64,000 nt of DNA from an uncultured Rhodospirillaceae bacterium (GCA_902826565.1 CADEFF010000001.1:74257-138256), one strand, 5' to 3'. Positions 43,684 to 53,681 are shown, numbered from the stretch's first letter. Translations and numbers: made by a program. The notes: a model not told the origin generated them from the sequence alone.

Positions 43684-44469
43684 TCAGGCGGCCTTGCCGG
43701 ATTGCGGTCGCCACCGGCTGCAAAGCGGGCAGGCCTCCGAGCGCCGGAAGCGGATGCGGCCGAAACTCGCCCCCAGCGCGTCATAGAGCAGGAGCGAGCC
43801 GGAGAGGCTCTCGCCGATTCCGAGCAACTCCTTCAGCACCTCGACCCCCTGCATCGCGCCGAGCGTGCCGGCGAGCGCTCCGAGGATGCCGGCCTGCTCG
43901 CAGCGCGGGATGGCGTCGTCGTCGGGCGGCTCCGGATGGAGGCAGCGCAGGCAGGGATGCGGCGGCCCGAGATAGGGCTTGAAGGTGGTGAGCTGCCCGT
44001 CGAAGCGCAGGATCGCGGCGTAGACGAGCGTCTTGCCGGCGCGATAGCAGGCATCGGCGAGCGCGAAACGGGTGCCGAAATTGTCGCTGCCGTCGGCGAC
44101 GAGGTCGTAGGGCGCGATCAGCGCATCGACATTGGCGGGATCGAGCCGGCGGTCGATGCGGTCGATCCTGATCTCGGGATTGATGCGGGCGAGCGCCGCG
44201 GCCGCGCTCTCGGTCTTGAGGCGGCCGACATCCGCCGTGCCATGCAGCACCTGGCGCTGCAGGTTCGAGAGATCGACGCGGTCGTCATCGACCACCCCGA
44301 GCCGGCCGACGCCCGCCGCGGCCAGATAGAGCAGCAGCGGCGAGCCGAGCCCGCCCGCGCCCAGCACCAGCACCTTGCTTTCCAGGAGCTTCGCCTGCCC
44401 TTCCTCGCCCACCTCGTCGAGAATCAGGTGGCGGGCATAGCGCTCGACCTGCTGGTCCGTCAGTTCCAT
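43684..44469 (-). CDS. moeB: MoeB/ThiF-family adenylyltransferase
   Basis: E1-like enzyme of 261 aa that adenylates the C-terminus of a sulfur carrier such as MoaD or ThiS. The ATP loop is VLVLGAGGLGSPLLLYLAAAG; RVDLSNLQRQVLH and VADGSDNFGTRF are family signatures. Zinc-binding CxxC pairs occur as CLRCLHPEP and CPLCSRW. It lies 35 bp downstream of cysK on the same strand, so cysteine synthesis and sulfur-carrier activation may be co-expressed. MoeB and ThiF cannot be separated by sequence alone here. Confidence 0.9.
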   Translation of the reverse strand: MELTDQQVERYARHLILDEVGEEGQAKLLESKVLVLGAGGLGSPLLLYLAAAGVGRLGVVDDDRVDLSNLQRQVLHGTADVGRLKTESAAAALARINPEIRIDRIDRRLDPANVDALIAPYDLVADGSDNFGTRFALADACYRAGKTLVYAAILRFDGQLTTFKPYLGPPHPCLRCLHPEPPDDDAIPRCEQAGILGALAGTLGAMQGVEVLKELLGIGESLSGSLLLYDALGASFGRIRFRRSEACPLCSRWRPQSGKAA

Positions 44470-44504
44470 CCGGCCTCCCGGCGCGGGCGCAGCACCCTGC
44501 GCCT

Positions 44505-45494
<990 letters not shown>

Positions 45495-45531
45495 AGGGGG
45501 TGAACTCTGCAATGACTCGGGAGACGGTCGG

Positions 45532-45987
45532 TCAGATGGAGAAATCGAGGCGCTGCGCCACCTCGGTCGGGACGCCGGCTTCGTGGGCGCGCAGGCAAAG
45601 ATCCTCGACGGTGATGGCGTCCATCTCGCGCAGCATGCGGTCCTGGATGTCGCGCCAGAACGGCCGGATCACCTTGAGGCCGAGCGGCGAGCCGCCGACA
45701 TCGCCGAGCGGATCCGGCACCACGTCGATCTGCCGCATGACCCGGACGATCTCGCCGAGCGTGATGCGCCGGCGCTCGCGCGCGAGGCGATAGCCGCCGC
45801 GCGGGCCGCGCTGGCCGGTCAGCACGCCGCGCTTCACGAGGTGCTGCAGCACCTGCTCGAGATAGCGGCGCGGGATGCCCTGACGCTCGGAAATCTCGCC
45901 GCTCTGCACGGGCCGGCTCGCGCCGTGATAGGCGATGTCGACCACCGCTTCGATGGCGAACAGCAGACGCTTGGAAAGGCGAAGCAA
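45532..45987 (-). CDS. Rrf2 family transcriptional regulator
   Basis: Winged-helix regulator of 151 aa. The N-terminal domain reads LSKRLLFAIEAVVDIAYHG and RRYLEQVLQHLVKRGVLTGQRGPRGGYRLAR, clearly Rrf2. Only one cysteine (C131, VEDLCLRAHEAG) is present rather than the three of IscR, so an IscR-type [2Fe-2S] cluster is unlikely. A CymR-like role in sensing O-acetylserine with CysK fits the next gene, cysK. It starts at TTG 45987 with a near-perfect AAAGGAGG site 6 nt upstream. Confidence 0.9.
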   Translation of the reverse strand: MLRLSKRLLFAIEAVVDIAYHGASRPVQSGEISERQGIPRRYLEQVLQHLVKRGVLTGQRGPRGGYRLARERRRITLGEIVRVMRQIDVVPDPLGDVGGSPLGLKVIRPFWRDIQDRMLREMDAITVEDLCLRAHEAGVPTEVAQRLDFSI

Positions 45988-46002
45988 GGCGGCCTCCTTT
46001 CC

Positions 46003-46470
46003 TCAGCCCGCGGCCACGAGGCCGGTCGAGCCGAAGCCGCCGGCCTCCCGCTCGGTCGCTTCGAGCGAGGCGCGGACGGCCCATTCCGCAAGCGCGACCG
46101 GCGCCAGCACGAGCTGCGCGATGCGGGTCCCGCGCTCGATGACGACGCTCTCCGCGCCGAGATTGACGAGGATCACCTTGATCTCGCCGCGATAGTCGGA
46201 ATCGATCGTGCCCGGGCTGTTGAGCACGGTGATGCCGTGCTTGAGGGCGAGGCCGGAGCGCGGCCGTACCTGCGCCTCGTAGCCCGCGGGCAAGGCGATC
46301 GCGATGCCCGTCGGAACCAGAGCGCGGGCGCCCGGCGGCAGCGTTTCCGGCGCCCCGATGGCCGCCATCAGATCCATGCCGGCGCTGCCCGCCGTCGCAT
46401 AGGCGGGCAAGGGTAGGTCGGCCCCGTGGGGCAGGCGTCGGAGCCCGACCGTGACGGGGGTGCGGGTCAT
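46003..46470 (-). CDS. dut: Deoxyuridine 5'-triphosphate nucleotidohydrolase (dUTPase)
   Basis: Trimeric dUTPase of 155 aa that keeps uracil out of DNA and supplies dUMP. The conserved motifs are AGMDLMA (1), [10 protein letters not shown] (2), [17 protein letters not shown] (3), [13 protein letters not shown] (4) and GGFGSTG at the C-terminus (5). It starts at ATG 46470, overlapping the coaBC stop by 4 bases. The coaBC-dut pairing is frequent in proteobacteria. Confidence 0.96.
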   Translation of the reverse strand: MTRTPVTVGLRRLPHGADLPLPAYATAGSAGMDLMAAIGAPETLPPGARALVPTGIAIALPAGYEAQVRPRSGLALKHGITVLNSPGTIDSDYRGEIKVILVNLGAESVVIERGTRIAQLVLAPVALAEWAVRASLEATEREAGGFGSTGLVAAG

Positions 46471-47678
46471 TCCGCGGCTCCCGCCCGGAGATTCGCGGCG
46501 ATGCGATCGGCGAGGCGTTCGGCCACTTCCTGCTTCGTCATGCGCGGCCAGCCCTCGCTGCCCGTCTCGGTCACGAACTCGATGGTGTTGCTGTCGCCGC
46601 CGAAGGTGTCGGTGCCGGTCGAGACGTCGTTCGCGAGCATCCAGTCGCAGCCCTTTCTGGCGCGCTTCGCCTTGGCGTTCTCGGCCACCTTCTCGGTTTC
46701 GGCGGCGAAGCCGATCACGAGGCGGGGCCGGCCGTTCCCGCGTGCAGCGAGCGAAGCGAGAATATCGGGATTCTCGACCAGGCTGAGCGAGGGCGGCTTT
46801 CCCCTCGCTTTCTTGAGCTTGCTGCCGGCGGCCTCCGCGGGGCGCCAGTCGGCGACCGCCGCCGCGCAGACCGCGACATCGACCGGAAGCGCGGCCCGGC
46901 AGGCCTCCAGCATGTCGCGCGCCGTCTCCACCCGCGTCACCGTCACCCCCGCGGGATCGCGCTCGGCGGTCGGGCCGGAGACGAGCAGGGTCGCGGCGCC
47001 GCGGCGCGCGAGCGCCGCCGCGATGGCATGGCCCTGGCGGCCGGAGGAACGGTTGCCGATGAAGCGCACCGGGTCGATCGGTTCGTGGGTCGGCCCGCTG
47101 GTGACGAGCGCGCGCCGGCCGGAAAGCGGCGCCGCGGTGCCGAAGAAATGCTCGATCTGCGCGATGATCTCGAGGGGCTCGGCCATGCGGCCGGAGCCGA
47201 CCTCGCCGCAGGCGAGATCGCCGCTGCCGGGGCCGACGGTGACGATGCCGCGCGCCCGCAGCGTCGCGACATTCTCCTGCGTCGCCTTGTGGTTCCACAT
47301 CTCGACATTCATGGTCGGCGCCGCCATCACCGGCTTGTTGGTGGCGAGCAGCGCGGTCGTGGCGAGGTCGTCGGCGATCCCGGCCGCCATCTTGGCCAGA
47401 ATGTCCGCGGTGGCGGGCGCGACGAGCAGGAGATCGGCTTCGCGCGAGAGGCGGATATGCCCCATCTCGCTTTCGTCGTCGAGCGAGAAGAGATCCGTAT
47501 AGACCTTCTCTTCGGAGAGCGCGGCTACCGAGAGCGGCGTCACGAACTCTGCGCCGCCCCGTGTCAGGATCGCGCGCACCGAAGCGCCGCGCTCGCGCAG
47601 GCGTCGGATCAGATCGAGGCTCTTATAGGCCGCGATGCCGCCCGCGATGACGAGGAGAATTCGTTTGCCGACCAGCAT
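46467..47678 (-). CDS. coaBC: Bifunctional phosphopantothenoylcysteine decarboxylase / phosphopantothenate-cysteine ligase
   Basis: Coenzyme A pathway enzyme of 403 aa. The N-terminal flavoprotein CoaC domain holds H74 (MGHIRLSR), N124 (PTMNVEM) and the mobile-flap C157 ([13 protein letters not shown]); the C-terminal CoaB ligase domain begins near residue 185 ([20 protein letters not shown]). I chose ATG 47678 with GGGAGG 4 nt upstream; an in-frame start at 47702 adds eight residues. The upstream ~80 bp are unusually AT-rich and probably carry the promoter. Confidence 0.96.
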   Translation of the reverse strand: MLVGKRILLVIAGGIAAYKSLDLIRRLRERGASVRAILTRGGAEFVTPLSVAALSEEKVYTDLFSLDDESEMGHIRLSREADLLLVAPATADILAKMAAGIADDLATTALLATNKPVMAAPTMNVEMWNHKATQENVATLRARGIVTVGPGSGDLACGEVGSGRMAEPLEIIAQIEHFFGTAAPLSGRRALVTSGPTHEPIDPVRFIGNRSSGRQGHAIAAALARRGAATLLVSGPTAERDPAGVTVTRVETARDMLEACRAALPVDVAVCAAAVADWRPAEAAGSKLKKARGKPPSLSLVENPDILASLAARGNGRPRLVIGFAAETEKVAENAKAKRARKGCDWMLANDVSTGTDTFGGDSNTIEFVTETGSEGWPRMTKQEVAERLADRIAANLRAGAAE

Positions 47679-47739
47679 TCTGCCTCCCGACGGGGATTTC
47701 ACGGTCCGGCACCGCTATTAGCCTACGCCGGCCACCCTG

Positions 47740-47790
47740 AAACTGCAATAAACTCCATTCAAGATATTGATAAAGTTACTGGTTTTTCAA
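47740..47790 (-). promoter_or_regulatory. AT-rich promoter region of coaBC-dut
   Basis: This stretch is far richer in A+T than its surroundings. On the minus strand it offers TTGAAA followed 17 bp later by ATATCT, and a second TTGAAT further down. It lies 60-110 bp before the coaBC start, after the ubiB stop. The exact -35/-10 pair is uncertain. Confidence 0.35.
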
Positions 47791-47859
47791 TGGCCGCCCA
47801 TCGGGAACGGTGGCGGAAAACGGTCGCATCGCCCCGCCTGTTTCGCAGGGTGCCCATGC

Positions 47860-49401
47860 CTAGAGCAGATGGATCAGCAGCAGCAGGAGCAGCAAGCCGG
47901 CCAGCCACCAGCCGAGCGGGCGATCGGCGATGCGCAAGCGGGTTTCCTCCGTGCGCTGGCGTTCGTCCTCCGTCTCGAGGCGCCGTTCGAGCAGGCGCAG
48001 GACGCGCGGCAGCCGCGTCGCCGTCTCGAACGCGGATTCGAGCGCGTCGGCCACGCGCGCCTCGGGACCGCGATTGTCGCGCATCCACCGTTCGATCAGC
48101 GGCTGCGCGAGCGTCCAGATATTGAGCGTCGGGTCGAGCCGGCGGCTCACCCCCTCGGCCATCATCATGTTCTTCTGCAGCAGCAGCAATTGCGGTTGCA
48201 CCTGCATGTCGAACCGCGTCGCGATCTGGAAAAGCTGGCCCAGCATCCGCGCGAAGGAGATATCGGCGAGCGGCCGGCCGAAGACGGGCTCGCCGATGGC
48301 CCGGAGCGCTTGCGCAAACTCCGCATGGGACTGATCGTCGGGCACGAAGCCGGCCGCGAAATGCAGGTCGGCGAGCCGCCGGTAGTCGCGCTCCAGCAGT
48401 CCCAGCAGCATGTCCGCGAGGTAATAGCGCGTCTGGCGGTCGAGCCGTCCCATGATGCCGAAATCGACGGCGCCGATCCGCCCCTCCGCGTCGACCAGCA
48501 TGTTTCCGGGATGCTGATCGCCATGGAAGAAACCGTCGCGGAACAACTGGTTGAAGAAGATCGCGGCGGCCTTGGCGAGGATGTCCGGGATGTCGTGCCC
48601 GGCCGCGAGCAACGCCGCGCGATCGTCCATGCGGATGCCGGCGATGCGCTCCTGCGTCAGCACCCGCTTCGCGGTCCGCTCCCAGTCGATCGCCGGCACG
48701 CGATAGGTCGGATCCTCGGCAAAATTGCCGGCGAGCTCGACCGCGGCGGCAGCCTCGAGGCGCAAATCCATCTCGAGCGCCACCGACCGCGCGAACTCCC
48801 GGATGACCGCGAGCGGGCGAAACCGCCGCAGCCGGGGCTGGGTGCGTTCGACGATGCCGGCGAGCCAGAACAGGAGATCGAGATCGCGCTGGAAGGCCTG
48901 CTCGATGCCGGGACGCAGGATCTTCACCGCGACCTGCCGGATCGGGAAGGCGGCGTCCGCCGGCAGCAGCGCGAAATGCACCTGCGCGATCGAGGCGGCC
49001 GAGACCGGCTGCTCCTCGAAGCTCTGGAACAGGCTGTCGACCGGCTGCCCCAGCTCGGCCTCGACCGTCGCCCGCGCGGCGGCGGCCGGAAAGGGCGGCA
49101 GGCGGTCCTGCAGCAGCGAGAGGTCGGCCGCCACCTGCTCGCCCAGCAGGTCGGTGCGGGTCGACAGCATCTGGCCGAGCTTGATGAAGGCGGGCCCCAG
49201 CTCGCCCAGCGCATCGGCAAGCCGCTCCCCCGGCCGGCGGCTGCCGCCGCCGCGCCCGAAGAGGAACCGCACGACCTGGAGGAAGGCGGAGCTGGCGCCC
49301 TCCCGCGCGAGGGCGTCGTCGAGCGCCTGCAGGGCGCCGTGGCGCGCGAGCACGCGGGCGATGACGAGGAGCCGCAGGATGTTGCGAAGCGGGCGCAGCA
49401 T
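47860..49401 (-). CDS. ubiB: Ubiquinone biosynthesis accessory kinase UbiB
   Basis: ABC1/ADCK atypical kinase of 513 aa needed for ubiquinone synthesis. The KxGQ motif appears as FIKLGQMLSTRTDLLG, with VAVKILRPGIEQAF, FFHGDQHPGNML and DFGIMGRLD as kinase-like motifs. Two hydrophobic C-terminal segments (LGWWLAGLLLLLLLIHLL) anchor it in the inner membrane. It follows ubiE by 10 bp on the same strand; ubiE-ubiB-coaBC-dut is a recurring alphaproteobacterial run near mutM. Confidence 0.95.
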   Translation of the reverse strand: MLRPLRNILRLLVIARVLARHGALQALDDALAREGASSAFLQVVRFLFGRGGGSRRPGERLADALGELGPAFIKLGQMLSTRTDLLGEQVAADLSLLQDRLPPFPAAAARATVEAELGQPVDSLFQSFEEQPVSAASIAQVHFALLPADAAFPIRQVAVKILRPGIEQAFQRDLDLLFWLAGIVERTQPRLRRFRPLAVIREFARSVALEMDLRLEAAAAVELAGNFAEDPTYRVPAIDWERTAKRVLTQERIAGIRMDDRAALLAAGHDIPDILAKAAAIFFNQLFRDGFFHGDQHPGNMLVDAEGRIGAVDFGIMGRLDRQTRYYLADMLLGLLERDYRRLADLHFAAGFVPDDQSHAEFAQALRAIGEPVFGRPLADISFARMLGQLFQIATRFDMQVQPQLLLLQKNMMMAEGVSRRLDPTLNIWTLAQPLIERWMRDNRGPEARVADALESAFETATRLPRVLRLLERRLETEDERQRTEETRLRIADRPLGWWLAGLLLLLLLIHLL

Positions 49402-49411
49402 GGGCGGCCGG

Positions 49412-50197
49412 TCAGATCCGCCAGGCGGAGTGGATCGCCGCGATGCCGCCGGAAAGGTTGCGATAGCGCGCGAGGCGGAAGCCCGCCGCCTCGATGCGGG
49501 CGAGCAGCAGATCCTGCGCCGGGAAGCGCCGGATGCTTTCGACGAGATAGCGATAGGAGGCCTCGTCGCCCGCCACCACCCGCCCGAGCGCCGGCAGCAC
49601 GGCGTCGGAATAGGCGGCGTAGGCGCGGTCGAGCAGCGGCAGGGCGACGCGGCTGAATTCGAGGCAGAAGAAGCGGCCGCCTGGCTTCAGCACGCGACGC
49701 GCCTCGCCGAGCGCCCGGTCGATCCGGGTCACGTTGCGGAGCCCGAAGGCGATCGTGTAGCCGTCCATGCACATGTCGGCGAGCGGGAGACGCTCGGCAT
49801 CGCCCGCGACCCAGTCGATGGCGTCGAGCAGTCCGCGGTCGATCGCCCGGTCGCGGCCGACCGCCAGCATCGCCGGGGTGAGATCGCAGACGATCACGCC
49901 GCCGGCCCGGTCGCCGGCGCCGATCCGTTCCAGGATGCGGAAGGCGATGTCGCCCGTGCCGCCCGCCACATCGACGAAACGTTCGCCGGGCCGCGGCCGG
50001 AGCTGCTCGACGAAGCTGCGTTTCCAGAGCCGATGCACCCCCGCCGACATCAGGTCGTTCATCAGGTCGTAGCGCCGCGCGACATTGTCGAACACACCGC
50101 GCACCAGCCCCTGCTTCGCCTCGGGCGGCACCGCGCGGTCGCCGAACCAGGCGGAATCGGCGGCGGGCGCGTCGCGGCTGTCGGGCTGGTCGATCAC
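49412..50197 (-). CDS. ubiE: Ubiquinone/menaquinone methyltransferase UbiE
   Basis: SAM-dependent C-methyltransferase of 261 aa acting on demethylated quinone intermediates. Motifs: FDNVARRYDLMNDLMSAGVH, the SAM loop FVDVAGGTGDIAFRIL, and YTIAFGLRNVTRIDRALGEA; it ends with an aromatic-rich tail (YRNLSGGIAAIHSAWRI), all typical of UbiE. It starts at GTG 50197 with GAGG 5 nt upstream. It is the first gene of the ubiE-ubiB pair. The upstream neighbour, the HNH gene, is on the same strand with a 36-bp gap. Confidence 0.95.
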   Translation of the reverse strand: MIDQPDSRDAPAADSAWFGDRAVPPEAKQGLVRGVFDNVARRYDLMNDLMSAGVHRLWKRSFVEQLRPRPGERFVDVAGGTGDIAFRILERIGAGDRAGGVIVCDLTPAMLAVGRDRAIDRGLLDAIDWVAGDAERLPLADMCMDGYTIAFGLRNVTRIDRALGEARRVLKPGGRFFCLEFSRVALPLLDRAYAAYSDAVLPALGRVVAGDEASYRYLVESIRRFPAQDLLLARIEAAGFRLARYRNLSGGIAAIHSAWRI

Positions 50198-50233
50198 TTT
50201 AACCTCGAGTTCGGTGCCCGGTCGTCCTGACCG

Positions 50234-51115
50234 TCATCCCTTGAAAATATGCGTTCGATGGTAGCCGAGATAGCCCGGATGGGGCTGTTGCGCCAGATTC
50301 ACGGGCACGATCGCCCTGCGATCGGGATTCAGCAACCGGACAGCTTCAGGAGGCAGCAGCTTTGCAGCCAAGAGGATGGAGAAATCGTCGGCGATCGATA
50401 CTAAGCCACGATCGAACATCCAGTGAGCGGTCTTCGACAAGGCAAGGCCGTTTCTGACCGAATCGGGGCCATTGTGCCCGTCGCTTACCGGCCGGATATG
50501 CGCGGCATCGATCTCGGCCCGTCCACCGCCATTGATGATCTTGAGACCGGTAAGGGCACAGCGGTCAGCGTAGGCGCCGCGAATGACCTTGGTAAATGCC
50601 CGGTCGCGAACGGGGCGCGATACGAGGCTTTGGACGATCGGACGCCGGAACGGTTCCAGCGGTTCCCGAAGCCCGCCGCCTGTGGCGCCCGGCAAGCCGA
50701 TGACATCCTCGGAAAAGAGATCGCCCCGTCGCAGAATCAGTTCGAATTCGGCGTCGGGGATGAGGCGGACGGCGCGTTGGAATGCGCCCAGATTGGTACG
50801 ATTTTCGTCTGCTAGCAGGGAGCTTTCATAGTAGTGGCCCGCCTCCCGGAAGGGCACCGGATCGGGAAACTCCAGATAGTTGGAAACCTGGGCGTAGAAA
50901 TGATCCGGATGTCTCCGATCCTCTTCGATCCCACCTACCTGGGCGAAAGCGAAATAGGCCTGTCGTCCGCCGTTTCTGCGAGGTTCGTAGTAGATGATAG
51001 AATCGCCTACCGCCGCCCGAACCTGGTTCAAGTATGTTCTGGGAAAGTGATAGCGAACCTCCGGCAAGTCATCGTATTCGCTATTGATCTTGGCGGTGAA
51101 AATGGCCTTGGCCAT
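50234..51115 (-). CDS. HNH endonuclease with PUA/EVE-like N-terminal domain
   Basis: Protein of 293 aa. Residues ~170-245 form an HNH_2-type nuclease: C186 (RCALTG), D203/H206 (EIDAAHIRPV), N222 (RNGLALS) and H231 (TAHWMFDRG). Residues ~1-95 (YHFPRTYLNQVRAAVGDSI; YYEPRRNGGRQAYFAFAQV) look like a PUA/EVE-type fold that in other nucleases reads modified bases. The layout suggests a modification-dependent (type IV-like) restriction enzyme. Its base composition appears less GC-rich than its neighbours, and it interrupts the ubiE-mutM region, both suggesting acquisition. No methyltransferase is nearby. Function is inferred. Confidence 0.8.
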   Translation of the reverse strand: MAKAIFTAKINSEYDDLPEVRYHFPRTYLNQVRAAVGDSIIYYEPRRNGGRQAYFAFAQVGGIEEDRRHPDHFYAQVSNYLEFPDPVPFREAGHYYESSLLADENRTNLGAFQRAVRLIPDAEFELILRRGDLFSEDVIGLPGATGGGLREPLEPFRRPIVQSLVSRPVRDRAFTKVIRGAYADRCALTGLKIINGGGRAEIDAAHIRPVSDGHNGPDSVRNGLALSKTAHWMFDRGLVSIADDFSILLAAKLLPPEAVRLLNPDRRAIVPVNLAQQPHPGYLGYHRTHIFKG

Positions 51116-51121
51116 CTCTCG

Positions 51122-51163
51122 GACTCTCTAGTCGCCTGCGACAGACTTTGCAGACTTCAGTCT
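51122..51163. promoter_or_regulatory. GACT/AGTC inverted-repeat cluster between HNH gene and mutM
   Basis: GACT (51122-51125) pairs with AGTC (51130-51133), and GACT (51153-51156) pairs with AGTC (51159-51162); the latter extends to AGACT-TC-AGTCT. Another GACT stands at 51144-51147, and GTCGC-CT-GCGAC (51131-51142) is a further 5-2-5 palindrome whose centre lies 21 bp, two helical turns, from the last one. Such arrays are typical of dimer-binding operators. The regulator is unknown. Confidence 0.45.
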
Positions 51164-51198
51164 AGGGCGTTCGTCTCCTTCCGCCTAGAATGCGCCCC

Positions 51199-52038
51199 AT
51201 GCCCGAGCTTCCCGAAGTCGAAACGGTCTGTCGCGGCCTCGCGATGCGGCTCGAGAAGCGCCGTCTCGTTCGCGTCGAGCAGCGCCGGGCGGACCTGCGC
51301 TGGCCCTTGCCGCGGCGCTTCGCGGCGCGCCTCGCCGGCCGCCGCATCGAGCGCATAGAACGCCGTGCGAAATATATCCTGATGCATCTGGACGGGCGCG
51401 AGGTGCTGCTCTGCCATCTCGGCATGAGCGGGTCGATGCTGGTGGGCGAGGGCGAGCCGACCCTCCTGCCGCACGACCATATCGTCCTCCATACCGACGA
51501 CGGCTGGTATGTGAAGTTCAACGATGCGCGGCGCTTCGGGATGATGGATCTGGTGGCGGGAGCGAAGCTTGGCCGGCACCGGCTCCTGGCCGGGCTCGGT
51601 CCGGAGCCGCTCGATCCGGCCTTCGACGGCCCCCGGCTCGCCGCCGCCCTCAAGGGCAAGGCGACGCCGATCAAGGCCGCGCTCCTCGATCAGCGCGTGG
51701 TCGCCGGGCTCGGCAATATCTATGTCGCCGAGGCGCTCTTCTGGGCCGGCCTCTCGCCGCGCCGGCTCGCCCGCACGGTGCAGGGGGAGCGGGCGGTCCG
51801 GCTCGCCGCCGCCATCAAGCGGGTGCTGGAGGCGGCCATCGCGGCCGGCGGCTCCTCGCTCCGGGACTATGTCCAGACCAACGGGGAGCTCGGCTATTTC
51901 CAGCATCGCTGGGCGGTCTATGACAAGGAGGGCCACCCTTGCCCCGGCTGCGATTGCGCCATCGCCGCCACCGGGGGCATCCGCCGGCTGGTGCAGTCCG
52001 GCCGCTCGACTTTCTATTGTGCGCGCCGGCAGCGCTGA
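51199..52038 (+). CDS. mutM: Formamidopyrimidine-DNA glycosylase (MutM/Fpg), altered zinc finger
   Basis: Base-excision repair enzyme of 279 aa removing 8-oxoguanine. [14 protein letters not shown] gives the catalytic N-terminal Pro and Glu, so ATG 51199 is the start rather than 51190. HLGMSGSML and the H2TH region ([18 protein letters not shown]) are intact. The C-terminal zinc finger normally ends C-x2-C; here it reads FYCARRQR after CPGCDC, so the fourth cysteine is Arg. Zinc binding and DNA binding could be affected unless C-D-C supplies a substitute ligand. Confidence 0.95.
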   Translation: MPELPEVETVCRGLAMRLEKRRLVRVEQRRADLRWPLPRRFAARLAGRRIERIERRAKYILMHLDGREVLLCHLGMSGSMLVGEGEPTLLPHDHIVLHTDDGWYVKFNDARRFGMMDLVAGAKLGRHRLLAGLGPEPLDPAFDGPRLAAALKGKATPIKAALLDQRVVAGLGNIYVAEALFWAGLSPRRLARTVQGERAVRLAAAIKRVLEAAIAAGGSSLRDYVQTNGELGYFQHRWAVYDKEGHPCPGCDCAIAATGGIRRLVQSGRSTFYCARRQR

Positions 52039-52053
52039 GTTAGATACGCCGCC

Positions 52054-52461
52054 ATGCCGCACCGCAACAGCCTTGCCGCGCTGGTTCTTCTTGGGGCGCT
52101 CCTCCTGCCGGCGACGCCGTTCACCGGTGTTAACGGCGCGGCGGCCCAGAGCGAGACGGGCGAAGCGGCGAGCCCGCGCTTCGTGGCCGGGCTCGAGGAT
52201 CTGCCGCTGATGCCGGGCCTGAACGAGCTGACCGGCTCCGGCTTCGCCTTCGACAGCGCCACCGGCCGGATCGTCGAGGCCTATGCGACCGGCGATCTCG
52301 CCCAGCAGCAGGTGCTGGACTTCTATGCCGAAACCCTGCCGCAGCTCGGCTGGGAGCAGGCCTCGCCGCGCGGCTTCAAGCGCGAGGGGGAACGGCTTTC
52401 CATCGAGTTCGTGAAGGGCGACAACCCGCTCACCGTGCGCTTCAGCCTGGCGCCGGAGTGA
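52054..52461 (+). CDS. Small secreted protein of unknown function
   Basis: Protein of 135 aa with a signal peptide ([18 protein letters not shown], cleavage probably after AAAQ near residue 32). The mature ~100 residues contain [35 protein letters not shown] and [15 protein letters not shown], a pattern I have seen in small alphaproteobacterial periplasmic proteins lying between mutM and an enoyl-CoA hydratase gene. There is no cysteine lipobox. It begins 15 bp after mutM and may be co-transcribed with it. Function unknown. Confidence 0.8.
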   Translation: MPHRNSLAALVLLGALLLPATPFTGVNGAAAQSETGEAASPRFVAGLEDLPLMPGLNELTGSGFAFDSATGRIVEAYATGDLAQQQVLDFYAETLPQLGWEQASPRGFKREGERLSIEFVKGDNPLTVRFSLAPE

Positions 52462-52552
52462 CCGAACGCCTCGCCGGCCGCCTTCGCGGGGCCGGCCGGC
52501 ATCCCCAACCTCGCCGGCGACGACGCCGGGCTTCCAGATCAAGGACATCGCC

Positions 52553-53329
52553 ATGGCCTATCAGAACATCATCGTCGAGACGAAGGGCCGCGTCGGCGTC
52601 GTCACGCTGAACCGCCCGAAGGCGCTGAACGCGCTCTGCGACGCGCTGGTCGCCGAGCTCGGCGCCGCCCTCGACGACCTCGAGGCCGATGCGCATGTGG
52701 GCGCGATCGTCATCACCGGATCGGACAAGGCCTTCGCCGCCGGCGCCGACATCAAGGAGATGAAGGACCGGACCTTCATCGGCGCCTATACGGAGGACTT
52801 CATCACCAGGGGCTGGGAGCGGGTGGCGCGCTGCCGCAAGCCGGTGATCGCCGCCGTGGCGGGCTACGCCCTCGGCGGCGGTTGCGAGATGGCCATGATG
52901 TGCGACATCATCCTCGCCGCCGAGAACGCGAAATTCGGCCAGCCGGAGATCACCCTCGGGGTGATCCCCGGCGCCGGCGGGACCCAGCGTCTCACCCGCC
53001 TCGTCGGCAAGGCGAAGGCGATGGAGATGTGCCTCAGCGGGCGCATGATGGACGCCGCCGAGGCGGAGCGCTCGGGCCTGGTCAGCCGCGTGGTGCCGAC
53101 CGACGCCCTGATGGACGAGGCGATGAAGCTCGCCGACCGGATCGCCGGGATGTCGATCCCGATCGCCATGATGGTCAAGGAGGCGGTCAATACCGCCTAT
53201 GAAACGACCCTCGCGGAGGGCATCCATTTCGAGCGCCGGCTCTTCCATGCGAGCTTCGCGACCGAGGACCAGAAGGAGGGCATGGCGGCCTTCGTCGAGA
53301 AGCGCCAGCCGGCCTTCAGAAACCGTTGA
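52553..53329 (+). CDS. Enoyl-CoA hydratase
   Basis: Crotonase-fold enzyme of 258 aa that hydrates trans-2-enoyl-CoA in fatty-acid or amino-acid breakdown. The oxyanion-hole segments are [12 protein letters not shown] and [17 protein letters not shown]; the two catalytic glutamates are the one in GGGCE and the one in [20 protein letters not shown]. Both match short-chain enoyl-CoA hydratases (mitochondrial ECHS1-like). No other beta-oxidation gene is adjacent. The mutM-(secreted protein)-ech-rpsT order is a known alphaproteobacterial arrangement. Confidence 0.94.
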   Translation: MAYQNIIVETKGRVGVVTLNRPKALNALCDALVAELGAALDDLEADAHVGAIVITGSDKAFAAGADIKEMKDRTFIGAYTEDFITRGWERVARCRKPVIAAVAGYALGGGCEMAMMCDIILAAENAKFGQPEITLGVIPGAGGTQRLTRLVGKAKAMEMCLSGRMMDAAEAERSGLVSRVVPTDALMDEAMKLADRIAGMSIPIAMMVKEAVNTAYETTLAEGIHFERRLFHASFATEDQKEGMAAFVEKRQPAFRNR

Positions 53330-53350
53330 AATCCAAAGCCCTCTGGCCGC

Positions 53351-53380
53351 TTGACGCGGCTTGGCGGGCAGGTCTATAAC
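53351..53380 (+). promoter_or_regulatory. rpsT promoter
   Basis: TTGACG (53351-53356) is followed by TATAAC (53375-53380) after 18 bp, or CTATAA after 17 bp, a near-consensus sigma-70 promoter. The transcript would start near 53387, leaving a leader of about 34 nt. Confidence 0.6.
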
Positions 53381-53420
53381 CCGCGGCTTCCGCCGCCCCA
53401 GCCCGAAACGAGAGCTTTCC

Positions 53421-53681
53421 ATGGCCCACCACAAGTCCGCCAAAGAGCGCATCCGCCAGACCAAGCGCCGGACGGTCGTCAATCGCGCGCGCACCAGCCG
53501 CGTGCGGACCTTCATCAAGCAGGTCGAGGCGGCGATCTCGAGCGGCGACAAGACGGCGGCGCAGAACGCGCTGAAGCTCGCGCAGCCGGAGATCCATCGC
53601 GGCGTGCGCGCGCGCGTGATCCATCGCAACGCGGCGGCGCGGAAGCTGTCGCGTCTCAATACGCGCATCAAGTCTCTCTAG
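53421..53681 (+). CDS. rpsT: 30S ribosomal protein S20
   Basis: Lysine/arginine-rich 16S rRNA-binding protein of 86 aa: [36 protein letters not shown] and [20 protein letters not shown] are diagnostic. ATG 53421 gives the conserved MAHHKSA start; the longer frame upstream is not used. It has its own strong promoter. In many alphaproteobacteria rpsT lies directly before dnaA; here a long gap and a rhodanese gene intervene. Confidence 0.96.
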   Translation: MAHHKSAKERIRQTKRRTVVNRARTSRVRTFIKQVEAAISSGDKTAAQNALKLAQPEIHRGVRARVIHRNAAARKLSRLNTRIKSL

